A stretch of DNA of 64,000 nt. Source: Actinomycetota bacterium (GTDB lineage Bacteria; Actinomycetota; Acidimicrobiia; Acidimicrobiales; Ilumatobacteraceae). Within the stretch, counting starts at the first letter, position 1. Each line of letters begins with the position of its first letter. The DNA lies in the NCBI GenBank assembly GCA_963169665.1, contig CAUJET010000159.1, positions 1-64,000 of the forward strand, given 5' to 3'. Position numbers and translations under genes: made by a program. The notes beneath the pieces were generated by a model that was not told where the DNA came from, ran no database searches, and saw only the letters and a program-made list of their open reading frames with translations. Shown here in pieces: positions 9,199-18,595 of the stretch.

Positions 9199-9888
9199 GT
9201 GTCCCGATTCGATGCAATCCTGTTCGACGCGGGCGGGATCCTGGTGCTGCCCGATCCCCACGTCCTCGGCCCCCTGCTCGCCTATTACGGCGGCGACCCG
9301 TCCGTGGCCGCCCACCGTCGGGCGCACTACGCGGCGATGGCGGCGAAGAGCACGGCGGGGAGCAGCGAGGGCGTGTGGGGCGAGTACAACGGCGCCTACG
9401 TGCGCGCGGTCGGCGTCGCCGATCACGACGTGGAGACCGCGGCCGTCGTGCTCGAACACACGCGCAACGCCCATCTGTGGCGGTGGCCGATCCCGGAGAG
9501 CGTCGACGCCCTGCGTGGCCTCGCGTCAGCCGGGGTGCCGATGGGCGTCGTGTCGAACGCCAGCGGACAGATCGAGGAGGTGTTGCGCCGCAGCGAGGTG
9601 TGCCAGGTGGGCGACGGCGCCGGCGTCTCGGTGCGGGTCGTGATCGACAGTCACGTGGTGGGCGTCGCCAAGCCCGACCCGCGGATCTTCGAACCGGCGC
9701 TCGCGCATTTCCCCGACGTGGCCCCCGAGCGCATCGTCTACGTGGGTGACTCGGTGACGATGGACATCGGCGGTGCCCGGGCCGCCGGGCTCCACCCGGT
9801 GCTGCTCGACCCGTACGACGACCACCCCGACGCCGACTTCGATCGCATCGCCGCGCTCGGCGATCTGCTCGCGCTCGTCGCGTCCTGA
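9199..9888 (+). CDS. HAD-superfamily hydrolase
   Basis: A 229-residue HAD hydrolase of subfamily IA. Motif I is FDAGGIL, motif II is VVSNAS, the lysine is in VAKPDPRIF and motif IV is [13 protein letters not shown]. Motif I has DAG where the phosphatase signature is DxD, so the second acid/base aspartate is absent; this variant occurs in some HAD proteins, and activity may differ. The GTG at 9199 is preceded by AAGGG eight bases upstream. It is followed two bases after its stop by a methyltransferase gene. Confidence 0.8.
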   Translation: MSRFDAILFDAGGILVLPDPHVLGPLLAYYGGDPSVAAHRRAHYAAMAAKSTAGSSEGVWGEYNGAYVRAVGVADHDVETAAVVLEHTRNAHLWRWPIPESVDALRGLASAGVPMGVVSNASGQIEEVLRRSEVCQVGDGAGVSVRVVIDSHVVGVAKPDPRIFEPALAHFPDVAPERIVYVGDSVTMDIGGARAAGLHPVLLDPYDDHPDADFDRIAALGDLLALVAS

Positions 9889-9890
9889 CC

Positions 9891-10508
9891 GTGGGAACCA
9901 CCGGGGACGAACCCGAGCAGACCCGAGCGGGCGCCCACGTCAGCGAGCAGTGGGCAGCGTGGCGTGCGACGATCGATCTCGCCGAGTACGAGGCCCGCTT
10001 CACCCACGACACCGCGCACGGGGAGGCCGACTGCCTGGCGTCGCTGCACCCCCGGAGCGTGCTCGACGCCGGCTGCGGCACGGGTCGGGTTGCGATCGAA
10101 CTGCACGGTCGAGGCATCGATGTGATGGGCGCCGACCTCGACGACGATCTCCTCCAGTACGCGCGCCGCAAGGCTCCCGGGGTCAGGTGGGTCCACGCCG
10201 ACCTCGTGACGATGCGGCTGGGGCGGACCTTCCACGTCGTCGCGATGCCCGGCAACGTGATGCTGTTCTGTCGGCCGTCGGATCGGCCGGCGGTCGTCGC
10301 GTCATGCGCTGCGCACCTCGAGCCGGACGGGCTGCTGGTCGCCGGCTTCTCGCTGCGAGGAGTCGCCGGCGAACTCACGCTCGAGGAGTACGACGCGGCC
10401 GCAACGGCGGCCGGCCTCCGCCTCGTCCAGCGATGGGCGACGTGGGAACGAACGCCCTACGCAGGCGGCGACTACGCCGTGTCCGTCCATGCTCGACCTC
10501 GTGGATGA
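9891..10508 (+). CDS. class I SAM-dependent methyltransferase
   Basis: A 205-residue methyltransferase. The SAM-binding glycine loop is VLDAGCGTGRVAIEL (about residues 57-71), the acidic ribose-binding residue is in MGADLDDDLL, and post-I motifs are WVHADLVTMRL and FHVVAMPGNVM. Substrate unknown; the sequence has the short C-terminal part of small-molecule methyltransferases. It starts with GTG two bases after the HAD gene stop, so the pair is cotranscribed. Confidence 0.82.
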   Translation: MGTTGDEPEQTRAGAHVSEQWAAWRATIDLAEYEARFTHDTAHGEADCLASLHPRSVLDAGCGTGRVAIELHGRGIDVMGADLDDDLLQYARRKAPGVRWVHADLVTMRLGRTFHVVAMPGNVMLFCRPSDRPAVVASCAAHLEPDGLLVAGFSLRGVAGELTLEEYDAAATAAGLRLVQRWATWERTPYAGGDYAVSVHARPRG

Positions 10509-10707
10509 CCATCTCGCAGCGACCTGAAACTTCCTTCGCTGACGGCGTTCGACCACGCCGTGCGGGGCGGTTCGACCACGCGACGGGAGATCCTCAAGGC
10601 AGGGTCAAGAAAACCGCACACATCGTCATCGAACCGTCAAACCCAGTGCCTGATGCGGCGAACACCCCCGTCGTAAGATCGCCGACACCCCCCCGATCGA
10701 CCGCAAA

Positions 10708-12285
10708 GTGAGTGGCTTCGTGATCCACCACCGCACCAAGAAACTCGAAGTTCGCAACCTCCGTCGGCGGCTGGTCGTGCTCGACAGCATCGCCCTCGTC
10801 ATCGCGTGGATGCCGGCTCAGGTGTGGAAGTACACCGAACGACCGCCGCTGTGGAAGTGGTTGGTGATCGAGTTCGTGCTCGTCGCGAGCGGCCTGCTCC
10901 TCCTTCGGTCCCAGGGGCTCTACCTCGCTCGTGTCGCCGCCAGCCGGACCGAGGAGATCCGACGCATCGCCCGAGCGTCGGTCGTGCTGGGAGCAGGCCA
11001 GGCGCTCTTGCTGGCCGCGATGAGCGTCGCCATCCAGACCCGTTGGTTGATCGCCGGTCCCGTCCTGCTCGTGGTGCTGTTGTTGTGGTTCCGCGGCGGG
11101 TATCGCGCCTGGTTGAGCGCGGCGCGAGCCTCTGGTCACCACCTCCGTGACGTGATCGTGATCGGGGTGAACGCTGATGCGTCCGACCTGGTCGCGATGC
11201 TGCGGGAGCATCCCGAGGCCGGATTCCGGGTGCGCGGCGTCGTCGGGGACCCCACGCTGGCCGCCGTGCACGGGCTGTCGTCGCTGCACCTGGGTTCATC
11301 CGACGAGGTCGTCGACCTGCTGCGCGACCATGACATCCGTGGCGTCATCACCGTCGTCGGCGCGCTCCCGGCTCGTGAGCTGACCCCGCTCATCCAGGTG
11401 CTCGAGGACGAAGGCATCCACATCCAGGTGTCCAATGGCCTGCACGGCATGAGTCACCGCCGCCTCCGCGCCACGCCCGTCGCCTACCAGTCGCTCTACT
11501 ACCTCGAGCCGGCCGACTCGGGCAGCCCACAGTTGCTCGTGAAGCGGTGGATCGACATCGCTCTCGCCAGCTTCGTGCTCGTCCTGTCAGCGCTGCCCAT
11601 GAGCTTGATCGCGATCGCGATCAAGCTCACCGACGGCGGTCCGGTGCTGTTCCGTCAGAAGCGCGTCGGTCTCAACGGCGAACTGTTCCACATGCTGAAG
11701 TTCCGCTCGATGGTCGTCGACGCGGAGGCGCGGCTGGCCGAACTCAAGGCCCACAGCGGGAACGAGCGCCATGGGCCGCTGTTCAAGCTCGAGCGCGATC
11801 CTCGAGTCACCCGCATCGGCCAGTTCATCCGTGCGACATCGCTCGACGAGCTGCCGCAGCTGCTCAACGTGCTGCGCGGCGACATGAGCATCGTTGGCCC
11901 CCGTCCGGCCCTGCCGTCCGAGGTCGCCCAGTTCGACGACCGCCTGCTCGATCGCCTGCAGATGCCTCCGGGCATCACTGGCCTGTGGCAGGTCGAGGCC
12001 CGCGACAACCCGCACTTCGGTGCGTACCGTCGGCTTGACCTGTTCTATGTCGACAATTGGTCGCTGAACCTCGATCTCGTGATCTTGGTCGCCACGATCG
12101 AACAGGTCCTGTCGAAGGCGGTACGTACCCTGTTCCGTCGGTCGAGCCCGTCCGGGACCATGGCTGCGGTCGCCACCTTCGACCCGACCGCTGGTGACGA
12201 GAACGAGACCCCGACGACTCCGGTCACGCCGGCCACCCCTGTCGCCGACGACACGGGCACGTCGGGTGCGCTGCGCTCTGCCTGA
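10708..12285 (+). CDS. exopolysaccharide polyprenyl-phosphate sugar transferase
   Basis: A 525-residue polyprenyl glycosylphosphotransferase (WbaP/WcaJ type). Four N-terminal membrane helices cover about residues 22-130. A CoA-binding-like Rossmann domain follows (VIVIGVNADASDLVAML). After another membrane segment comes the catalytic domain with LFRQKRVGLNG, KFRSM, LDELPQLLNVLRGDMSIVGP and PGITGLWQVE. It transfers the first sugar-1-phosphate to undecaprenyl phosphate to start a surface polysaccharide. The Thr/Pro tail after residue 485 is unusual but not structured. Other glycan genes lie at 50-53 kb, not beside it. The GTG start lacks an obvious ribosome site. Confidence 0.9.
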   Translation: MSGFVIHHRTKKLEVRNLRRRLVVLDSIALVIAWMPAQVWKYTERPPLWKWLVIEFVLVASGLLLLRSQGLYLARVAASRTEEIRRIARASVVLGAGQALLLAAMSVAIQTRWLIAGPVLLVVLLLWFRGGYRAWLSAARASGHHLRDVIVIGVNADASDLVAMLREHPEAGFRVRGVVGDPTLAAVHGLSSLHLGSSDEVVDLLRDHDIRGVITVVGALPARELTPLIQVLEDEGIHIQVSNGLHGMSHRRLRATPVAYQSLYYLEPADSGSPQLLVKRWIDIALASFVLVLSALPMSLIAIAIKLTDGGPVLFRQKRVGLNGELFHMLKFRSMVVDAEARLAELKAHSGNERHGPLFKLERDPRVTRIGQFIRATSLDELPQLLNVLRGDMSIVGPRPALPSEVAQFDDRLLDRLQMPPGITGLWQVEARDNPHFGAYRRLDLFYVDNWSLNLDLVILVATIEQVLSKAVRTLFRRSSPSGTMAAVATFDPTAGDENETPTTPVTPATPVADDTGTSGALRSA

Positions 12286-12395
12286 CGCTGCCTGACGCGG
12301 CCGACGCCGTCGCACCAGGAGGGCGGAGGTGGCGGACTCGTCGACCGTCGTGCTCGTCTCGTCCGCAGGCCGGAAGGTCTCGTACCGTGCCCGCC

Positions 12396-13637
12396 ATGGG
12401 GGACCAGATGACGGCCGTGCCGTCCCGGGCCGCGACATCGCTCGCCGGGACGGGATTCTGGTACCTCTGGGCGAACGCGGTCTCCCTGGCGCTGATCGTC
12501 TCGGCTGATCGATTCACCTTCGTGTGGCTCGTCGAGGTCACGCTCGGCTCGCCGACCTGGGCGAGCGGTTTGATCGTGTTCGCGCTCGGTGCGCCCGTGT
12601 GTGCCCTGGTGCTCACCGCCGGCGCCCTCGCCGACCGCCACGACCGGCGTCGAATGATGCTGATCACGCAGACCAGCGGCACGGTCGTGGTCGGTGTCGG
12701 TGCGATGCTCGTGTGGACCGGGGTCATCACGCTGGCACTGGCGGTCCTCCTCGCCGCCGCGTTCGGCACGGTCGTGGCCTTCGCGATGCCCGTGCGGTCG
12801 TCGTTGGTGCCGGCACTGGTGGGGACCGAACGGGTGATGCAGGCGGTCGTGATGATGACGATCGGGGCGAACGTCGCCATGATCGTCGGACCGCTCCTGG
12901 TCGGCAACGTGATCGAGTCGTTCGGCGTCGGCTGGGCGTTCGCCGTCCAGGCGGCGTGTTTCCTGCTCGGCCTGGCCGCCGCGACCCGGATCCACCCGCC
13001 GCCCCATCCACCGGTCGCTGTGCGGCGCCATCTGCGGGCGGAGATCGGCGAGGCGCTGCGATTCATCTGGCGCCACGACGTGCTGAGGGCCCTGTTCGTC
13101 CTGCTGTCGGTGGGCGGCGGACTGATGGGCGGGAGCGCGTTCACCCTGTTGCCGCGCATCGCACGTGACGAGTTCGGCCGAGACGCCGCCGAGGCGGCCC
13201 GGCTGTTCGCGTTGATGGGCGTCGGGATGGTGACCACGTCGCTGCTGCTGATGCGCTACCGATCCCGCATCCGTCGCCGCGGTCTGGTCTTCATGTGCTT
13301 CATGGTCATCGGGACGACCGATCAGGTCCTGCAAGGGCTCGCTCCATCCTTCCTCGCGCTGGAGGCGCTGCTCCTGTGCTGGGGGCTGACGGGCGGCATG
13401 TACATGAACCTCAACCAGGCGCTCATCCAGGAGCTCACGCCGCGCGACCGGATGGGTCGGGTCATGGCGCTGAACTCGATGGTGAGTGCCGGCCTGCTCC
13501 CGCTCGGAGGGCTCGCCGCGGCGGTGCTCGCGTCGGCGATCGGCGCGCAGCAGTCGCTGAGCATGTTCGGCGTGCTCGGACTGGGTTGCGTCCTGGTTGC
13601 CATCTGGCGGGCGAAGGGGCTGCGCTCGTTGCCGTGA
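12396..13637 (+). CDS. MFS transporter
   Basis: A roughly 413-residue major facilitator with about 12 hydrophobic segments. The loop between helices 2 and 3 carries the MFS signature as GALADRHDRRRMMLI. The middle loop is HPPPHPPVAVRRHLRAEIGEA. The profile is that of the drug/metabolite exporter branch (MFS_3, enterobactin exporter-like). ATG 12396 was chosen; GTG 12387 three codons earlier is possible. It ends convergent with the PhoX-like gene. Substrate unknown. Confidence 0.85.
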   Translation: MGDQMTAVPSRAATSLAGTGFWYLWANAVSLALIVSADRFTFVWLVEVTLGSPTWASGLIVFALGAPVCALVLTAGALADRHDRRRMMLITQTSGTVVVGVGAMLVWTGVITLALAVLLAAAFGTVVAFAMPVRSSLVPALVGTERVMQAVVMMTIGANVAMIVGPLLVGNVIESFGVGWAFAVQAACFLLGLAAATRIHPPPHPPVAVRRHLRAEIGEALRFIWRHDVLRALFVLLSVGGGLMGGSAFTLLPRIARDEFGRDAAEAARLFALMGVGMVTTSLLLMRYRSRIRRRGLVFMCFMVIGTTDQVLQGLAPSFLALEALLLCWGLTGGMYMNLNQALIQELTPRDRMGRVMALNSMVSAGLLPLGGLAAAVLASAIGAQQSLSMFGVLGLGCVLVAIWRAKGLRSLP

Positions 13638-13664
13638 CGTCCGTGCGCCGCGAGACGGTCGGTC

Positions 13665-15404
13665 TCAGCGGAGCTGTGTGCCGGTGAGGGTGAGGTCGAA
13701 GCTGAGGTCGCTGCTGCTGGGTTGGTATTGGTGGACTTCGACGGCGAGGACGTGGGTGCCGGGGGTGATGGTGCGGGCGGCCGGGATGATGATGGTGTGG
13801 GTGGTGGTCTCGGCGGCGTCGTTGATGCTGGACAGGGCGCGGGTGGTGGCGGTGATGGTGCCGGTGGGCATGTTGGTCCGGGCGAGTTCGGTGCCGTCGA
13901 GGTGGATGACGGCGCCGTCGTCGCGGCGGATGCGCAGGATGAGGTCGGTGAGCGGTGTGGCGCCGGTGACGGTGAAGGTGTGGCGGAAGTAGGCGGTGAT
14001 CGGTCGGTTGGTGGGTTGGTTGCCCGAGGAGATGATGGTGCTGACGGGATCGCCGTAGCCGAGCGGTGCGGTGCCGGTCTTCCAGGTGGTGTCGTTGTAG
14101 GTCGTGCTTCGCCACGTGGTGCCGAGGTCGGTTCCGAGGTCGTGGTATCGCCAGGTGGCGGCGGTGGCAACGGCGGTCACGGCGATGGGCCCGACCGGAG
14201 TCGTCGTGCTGGTCGTACTCGTCGTGCTCGTCGTACTGGTCGTGGTCGGCGTCGGTGCCGTGCGGAACGGCCCGCGAATCTCGTACGTGCGACCGCGACC
14301 GTCATCGCCGCGCTGCGAGCTCACGTACAACCGTCTGTGATCAGGCGAGAAGGCGACCCCGCACCACTCTGAGGCGTCGTGGCCGACGATGCGCATGAAG
14401 GGTGCAACGGTGCGGTCCGTGGTGCCCGCCGTGATGAGGCACACCTCCATGTTCCCGCCGTCCTCGCACACGAAGACATCTCCGGACGGTTCATGGACCG
14501 TGCAGTTGTCCACCGCGTTGAGCGCCGCGCCGACCGTGACCGCCGCGTCGTACAGGACGGAGATCGTCTGGGTGGCGAGATGCAGCTCCCACACCCGACG
14601 ATCCCCTTTGGTGGTCAGGTACAACGTCCCGTCATCGATCCACAGGCCCTCGCCGCCGTCGAACGGCGTCGTGGTGGCCTGTCGATCCGGCGAGGTCGAC
14701 GAGGTCGGGATCCACGACACCACGCCGTTGGCCACCGACGCAGCGAACAGCTGCCCGGACGTGAGGTCGCCGGGTCGCGTCGGAACGAAGCGGTACAGGC
14801 GGCCGGCGGGGTCGTCCTCGGTGAGATAGATCGTTCGCGACGTCGGATCCTCGGCTGCGGCTTCGTGGTTGAACGAGCCGAGCAATGGTCGGACGACACC
14901 TTGCCCAGGGCGCCGCGGATCGCACTCGTACACCTGGCCGACGCTGCCGTTCTCCTCGCACGACAGCCACGTGCCGGCCACGGTGGGGCCGCCGGCACAG
15001 TTGCGGTGGGTGCCGGCCAGGATGCGGTACGCGTCGGCGATCTCGCCCGTACTGTCGAACCTGAGCGCCGATGCGCCGCCGCCAGCGAGGCTCACCTCTG
15101 AGTTCGAGACGTAGACCCATCCGCCATCGGCGATGGGAAAACACGCGCCTCCATCCGGTGCGTCGTGCCACACCGCTGCGGTTCCCGCCACGGTCTGACC
15201 CGACGTGGCGAGCAACCTGCTCGTGAAGCCAGATGGGAGTTGGATTCCGTTGACGTCGGCGGTGCCGAGCGCGCCGTACGGACCCGGTCCGCTGACCGTG
15301 GTCGCGCCCGCGAGTGCCGCTCGCAAGGACCCTGCTGCGCCGACGACAACCGCTGACGTCAGGACGCCGCGAACGAACTGCCGCCGGTCGATGCCCATGC
15401 CCAT
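13665..15404 (-). CDS. Tat-exported PhoX-like (DUF839) protein with C-terminal beta-sandwich
   Basis: A 579-residue exported protein. The start has a twin-arginine signal (DRRQFVRG, R7-R8, then a hydrophobic core ending ALAGA). Residues about 40-375 resemble the DUF839/PhoX beta-propeller: WLSCEENG, FNHEAAAEDP, VYLTEDDPAGRLYRF-like, and FVCEDGGN. A Thr/Ser linker (repeats of TTST) leads to a domain of about 165 residues with LGYGDP, AYFRHTFTV and LILRIRRDDGAVIHLDGTEL, the pattern of a carbohydrate- or protein-binding beta-sandwich found at the end of secreted enzymes. PhoX is a calcium/iron alkaline phosphatase; activity here is not proven. Confidence 0.8.
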   Translation of the reverse strand: MGMGIDRRQFVRGVLTSAVVVGAAGSLRAALAGATTVSGPGPYGALGTADVNGIQLPSGFTSRLLATSGQTVAGTAAVWHDAPDGGACFPIADGGWVYVSNSEVSLAGGGASALRFDSTGEIADAYRILAGTHRNCAGGPTVAGTWLSCEENGSVGQVYECDPRRPGQGVVRPLLGSFNHEAAAEDPTSRTIYLTEDDPAGRLYRFVPTRPGDLTSGQLFAASVANGVVSWIPTSSTSPDRQATTTPFDGGEGLWIDDGTLYLTTKGDRRVWELHLATQTISVLYDAAVTVGAALNAVDNCTVHEPSGDVFVCEDGGNMEVCLITAGTTDRTVAPFMRIVGHDASEWCGVAFSPDHRRLYVSSQRGDDGRGRTYEIRGPFRTAPTPTTTSTTSTTSTTSTTTPVGPIAVTAVATAATWRYHDLGTDLGTTWRSTTYNDTTWKTGTAPLGYGDPVSTIISSGNQPTNRPITAYFRHTFTVTGATPLTDLILRIRRDDGAVIHLDGTELARTNMPTGTITATTRALSSINDAAETTTHTIIIPAARTITPGTHVLAVEVHQYQPSSSDLSFDLTLTGTQLR

Positions 15405-15502
15405 TGCGCCTCCTCCCGGTCCGCCGACCGACTCGACCCGACCCTATCGGTCGTCATCGAGCGGCGAAAGGGTCTCCTCCACCAGCCAGAAGTGTCGGTG
15501 CG

Positions 15503-17116
15503 TCAGGCGTTGGCGTTGTCGCAGAGGCGACGGGCGATCACCTTCAGGCACAGCGTCTCGTCGGCACCTTCGAAGATGCTGAGCACCCGGGCGTCGACGT
15601 ACAGGCGGCTCACCGAGTACTCCTCGGCATAGCCGAACCCACCGTGGATCTGCATCGCCTCTCGGGCCACCCACTCCGCCGCCTTGCACACGTAGGCCTT
15701 GACCATGCTGGCCTCCATGGCGCCCTCGCCCTTGGCCATCAGCCGGGCCACGGCGTAGGAGAACTGCCGGCCCGCCTGGATGAGCACGGCCATCCGGCCG
15801 AGCTTCACCTGGGTGAGTTCGTAGTCGATGATCGACGATCCGAACACGGTTCGGTTCTGGGCGTAGTCGAGTGCGGCCTCGTACGCGGCCTGCATCACCC
15901 CGACGGCGCGCGCCGCGGTCTGCAGCCGCACGTTCTCGAAGTCCTGCATCTGATAGTATACACCCTTGCCCAGCCCGGCGTCGCCGCCGATCAGGTTCTC
16001 GGCGGGGACCCACCAGTTGTCGAGCGCGATCTCGTAGCTGTGCATGCCGCGGTAGCCGATCGTGTCGATCGCCCGGCCCTCGAGCTTGCCGCCCGCGAAC
16101 CCGCCGTCGGCGTCCTGGGTGAACTCGAAGCCGTGGCCGGTGCCGCGGGGCTTGGGCACGATGAACATGCTGAGGCCACGGTGGGTCTTGGACCGATCGG
16201 GATCGGTGCGAGCGAGGAGCATCAACACGTCGGCGCGACCGCCGAAGGTGCACCACGTCTTGACACCGTTGATCACCCAGCCGTCGGCGCCGCCCGGACC
16301 GGTCGCCCGCGTGGCGGTGACCTTCAACCCGGCGACGTCGCTGCCGTAGTCGGGCTCGGTGACGGCCACCGCAGCCATGACCTCGGCCGTCGCGAGCTTC
16401 GGCAGCCACTGCTGCTTCTGCTCCTCGGTGCCACCGTGCACGAGTGCGCGGGTGAGGATCTCCGGGCGGGTGATCAGCGAGCCGCCGATGCCGAGTGAGC
16501 CACGGCTCAGCTCTTCGGTGGCGACCACCATGCCGATGTACTCGCCGTCGCCGCCCTCGCTGTACCCGCCGTACTCGGCCGGCACGCTGAGACCGAACAC
16601 GCCCATCTCGGCCAGGCCGGCGATGATCTCCTCGGGCACGTCCTCGTTGTACCGGTGGACGTGCTCGGCCCGGGGCTTGATCTCGTTGTCGGCAAACGAG
16701 CGGAAGGTGTCCTGGACCATCTCGAACTCGCTGTCGAGGTGGCGAGGGCCTGCGGTGTTCGCGAGCGACGCGATGAACGCAGGGTCGCGGTACGTGGCGA
16801 GGAACGGATGCGCCGACTTGAGCGGCGCGACCTCGAGGCCCCACAGCGCTTCCCGGCCGGCGAGCCGGGAGATGAGGTCGTGCACCATGTCGGCGGTGAA
16901 GGCACAGGTGATCTTCGCCTCGACCTCGCCCTTGCCGCCGTAGTCGAGCAGCGACCGCGCCGTCTCGACCTGCGCCGCGGCGTGGGCGAGGTCGTAGGCG
17001 AGGGTCTGGTGACGGTCGGGACCACCGTTGGCGGCGAGATGGCGGATCGCCTTGCCCACGACCCCCTGGGCGAGTTCGATGACGTCGGCAGCGGCGTGGA
17101 GATCAGGTGCAGTCAC
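15503..17116 (-). CDS. acyl-CoA dehydrogenase
   Basis: A 537-residue acyl-CoA dehydrogenase with an N-terminal extension of about 130 residues relative to the 380-residue core. Core motifs are MGVFGLSVPAEYGG, VAVTEPDYGSDVA (FAD/substrate), WVINGVKTWCTFGG, and the C-terminal QIHGGFGYAEEY followed by IFEGADETL, the place of FAD-binding and family glutamate. It oxidises acyl-CoA to enoyl-CoA, passing electrons to ETF. The start is taken at GTG 17116 (VTAPDLHAAADV); the frame stays open upstream but that sequence is low-quality Arg/His-rich and overlaps the divergent LOG gene. Confidence 0.88.
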   Translation of the reverse strand: MTAPDLHAAADVIELAQGVVGKAIRHLAANGGPDRHQTLAYDLAHAAAQVETARSLLDYGGKGEVEAKITCAFTADMVHDLISRLAGREALWGLEVAPLKSAHPFLATYRDPAFIASLANTAGPRHLDSEFEMVQDTFRSFADNEIKPRAEHVHRYNEDVPEEIIAGLAEMGVFGLSVPAEYGGYSEGGDGEYIGMVVATEELSRGSLGIGGSLITRPEILTRALVHGGTEEQKQQWLPKLATAEVMAAVAVTEPDYGSDVAGLKVTATRATGPGGADGWVINGVKTWCTFGGRADVLMLLARTDPDRSKTHRGLSMFIVPKPRGTGHGFEFTQDADGGFAGGKLEGRAIDTIGYRGMHSYEIALDNWWVPAENLIGGDAGLGKGVYYQMQDFENVRLQTAARAVGVMQAAYEAALDYAQNRTVFGSSIIDYELTQVKLGRMAVLIQAGRQFSYAVARLMAKGEGAMEASMVKAYVCKAAEWVAREAMQIHGGFGYAEEYSVSRLYVDARVLSIFEGADETLCLKVIARRLCDNANA

Positions 17117-17206
17117 GGGTCGAACTGTAGTGATCGCCCCTGCGGAGGGCCTCCTCCGCCTGGAAGCCGTTGCAACAGTCACACGGGGCTGTGCCAGGCT
17201 GGTCGG

Positions 17207-17851
17207 ATGTCGATGTCCGGGACCTCTGCTCGTCCGTCGCGCTTGTGCGTCTACTGCGGCTCCAACGCGGGGGCGGCCCCGGCCTTCCGTGACGCCGCCC
17301 AGGCACTCGGTGAGGCGATGGCCCGCCGGGGCATCACGCTGGTGTACGGCGGCGGACACGTGGGTCTGATGGGCGTCGTCGCCGACGCCGCCCTGGCGGC
17401 GGGCGGCGAGGTGATCGGTGTGATCACCGACCAGCTCGTGTCGGCGGAGGTGGCGCACCGCGGGCTGTCGGCGCTCGAGGTGGTGCCCGACATGCACCAG
17501 CGCAAGGCCCGCTTCGAACAGCTGAGCGACGGATTCATCGCCCTGCCCGGTGGTTTCGGCACCGTGGAGGAGGTCTTCGAGCTCCTCACCTGGAACCAAC
17601 TGGGTCTGGTGCGCAAGCCCGTGGTGCTGCTCGACGTCGAGCGCTACTGGAGTTCGCTGTTCGACTGGATGGACCAGGCGGTCGATGCCGGCTTCGTGCG
17701 GCGGTCGCACCGGATGCTCGCGCAGCGCGCCCACACCATCGACGAAGCGCTGGCGCTGGCACTCGCACCCGCACCGGAGACCCCCAACAAGTGGATCGAC
17801 CGTGACACGGGTCAGGTGCCGATCACCCAAGGCCCGGCCACACCGCGCTGA
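17207..17851 (+). CDS. LOG-family (TIGR00730) Rossmann-fold protein
   Basis: A 214-residue protein of the LONELY GUY family, which removes ribose-5-phosphate from cytokinin nucleotides or hydrolyses nucleotide monophosphates. It has LCVYCGSNAGAAPAF, TLVYGGGHVGLMG, the MHQRKARF segment and the diagnostic PGGFGTVEE. Length fits the family. ATG 17207 was chosen; ATG 17213 is equally possible. It diverges from the acyl-CoA dehydrogenase, with an inverted repeat GCGGAGG/CCTCCGC at 17142-17159 in the gap. True substrate is unknown. Confidence 0.88.
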   Translation: MSMSGTSARPSRLCVYCGSNAGAAPAFRDAAQALGEAMARRGITLVYGGGHVGLMGVVADAALAAGGEVIGVITDQLVSAEVAHRGLSALEVVPDMHQRKARFEQLSDGFIALPGGFGTVEEVFELLTWNQLGLVRKPVVLLDVERYWSSLFDWMDQAVDAGFVRRSHRMLAQRAHTIDEALALALAPAPETPNKWIDRDTGQVPITQGPATPR

Positions 17852-17881
17852 CGAACCGCGCTGGCGAGCCGCGCTGACAGC
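17843..17881. repeat. three tandem 13-base repeats
   Basis: CCGCGCTGACGAA, CCGCGCTGGCGAG and CCGCGCTGACAGC follow each other across the stop codon of the LOG gene. They are too short for a structured element and most likely arose by slippage. Confidence 0.6.
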
Positions 17882-17896
17882 GAGTGTGTCGGCGGA

Positions 17897-18472
17897 TCAG
17901 TCGTCGTCGTCGCTGCGGTCGCCGCCGTGGTCGTCGAAGCTGGCGTCATCTTGACCGCCACCGCCACCGCCACCGCCATCGCCGTCGTCATCGCCATCGT
18001 CGTCATCGCCATCGCCATCGTCGTCGTCGTCGCGACGCCCGACCGTGCCGGTCGACGGGGTCGTCGCCGTGGTGGTGGCCGGTCCGGTCGCTCCGACGCC
18101 GGGCGACTCGGCCTGACCTGAGGCCGTCGTGGCGAGCGGGGCGATGGGCGACGGGTCGAGCGGGGCGTCGCCGCCCGGCACGGCAGCATCGGCCGCTGGT
18201 GTCGCCGTCGGTTCGGACCCCGATGTGGGGGCGATCGAGCCAGGCGTGAGCGTGGCGCCGGTCGGCGCGGCGGAATCGTCCGTGGCCGCTGGATCGGTCG
18301 CCCCAGGAGCGCCGGCGGTGTCGTCCACGGCGATCGTGCTCGTGACCGCGGCCGGCACCGGGGTGCGGAAGTCGTCGCCGGTGTCGAGCACCTGTGCGTT
18401 GACGATCGCTGCCACCGAGCTCGCCGCGAGCACGCCCGCGATCGACAGGAGGGTCGCGGTCCGGGTCTTCAC
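17897..18472 (-). CDS. secreted Asp/Gly-rich hypothetical protein
   Basis: A 191-residue protein of no known family. A signal peptide with a Lys/Arg start and hydrophobic core covers about residues 1-26. The middle is low-complexity Ala/Thr/Pro/Ser. The last 50 residues contain runs of aspartate and a run of glycines (DDDDDGDGDDDDGDDDGDGG), strongly acidic and likely able to bind calcium or other cations. The codon run that encodes it is an obvious slippage target. It sits divergent to the two-component system, which could control it. Confidence 0.55.
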   Translation of the reverse strand: MKTRTATLLSIAGVLAASSVAAIVNAQVLDTGDDFRTPVPAAVTSTIAVDDTAGAPGATDPAATDDSAAPTGATLTPGSIAPTSGSEPTATPAADAAVPGGDAPLDPSPIAPLATTASGQAESPGVGATGPATTTATTPSTGTVGRRDDDDDGDGDDDDGDDDGDGGGGGGGGQDDASFDDHGGDRSDDDD

Positions 18473-18595
18473 GCCTCATACGTTAGGGAGCCGTCGTCCG
18501 TCGACGGTTCCGCGAACGTCCAAGAAACGTCCAAGACTGGGGCGAGAGATGCCAGCGACCGGCGAGGCAGCGCCGTCGACGGGCAGAATGCTGCC

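Noticed and set aside
13462..14170. Pro/Thr/His-rich minus-strand frames that look like repetitive surface proteins
   Set aside because: They are frame-shifted readings of the Thr/Ser linker and C-terminal domain of the PhoX-like gene and of the MFS gene.
15503..17830. 775-residue form of the acyl-CoA dehydrogenase
   Set aside because: The extra N-terminal 238 residues overlap the LOG gene and have no acyl-CoA dehydrogenase similarity; GTG 17116 is the sensible start.
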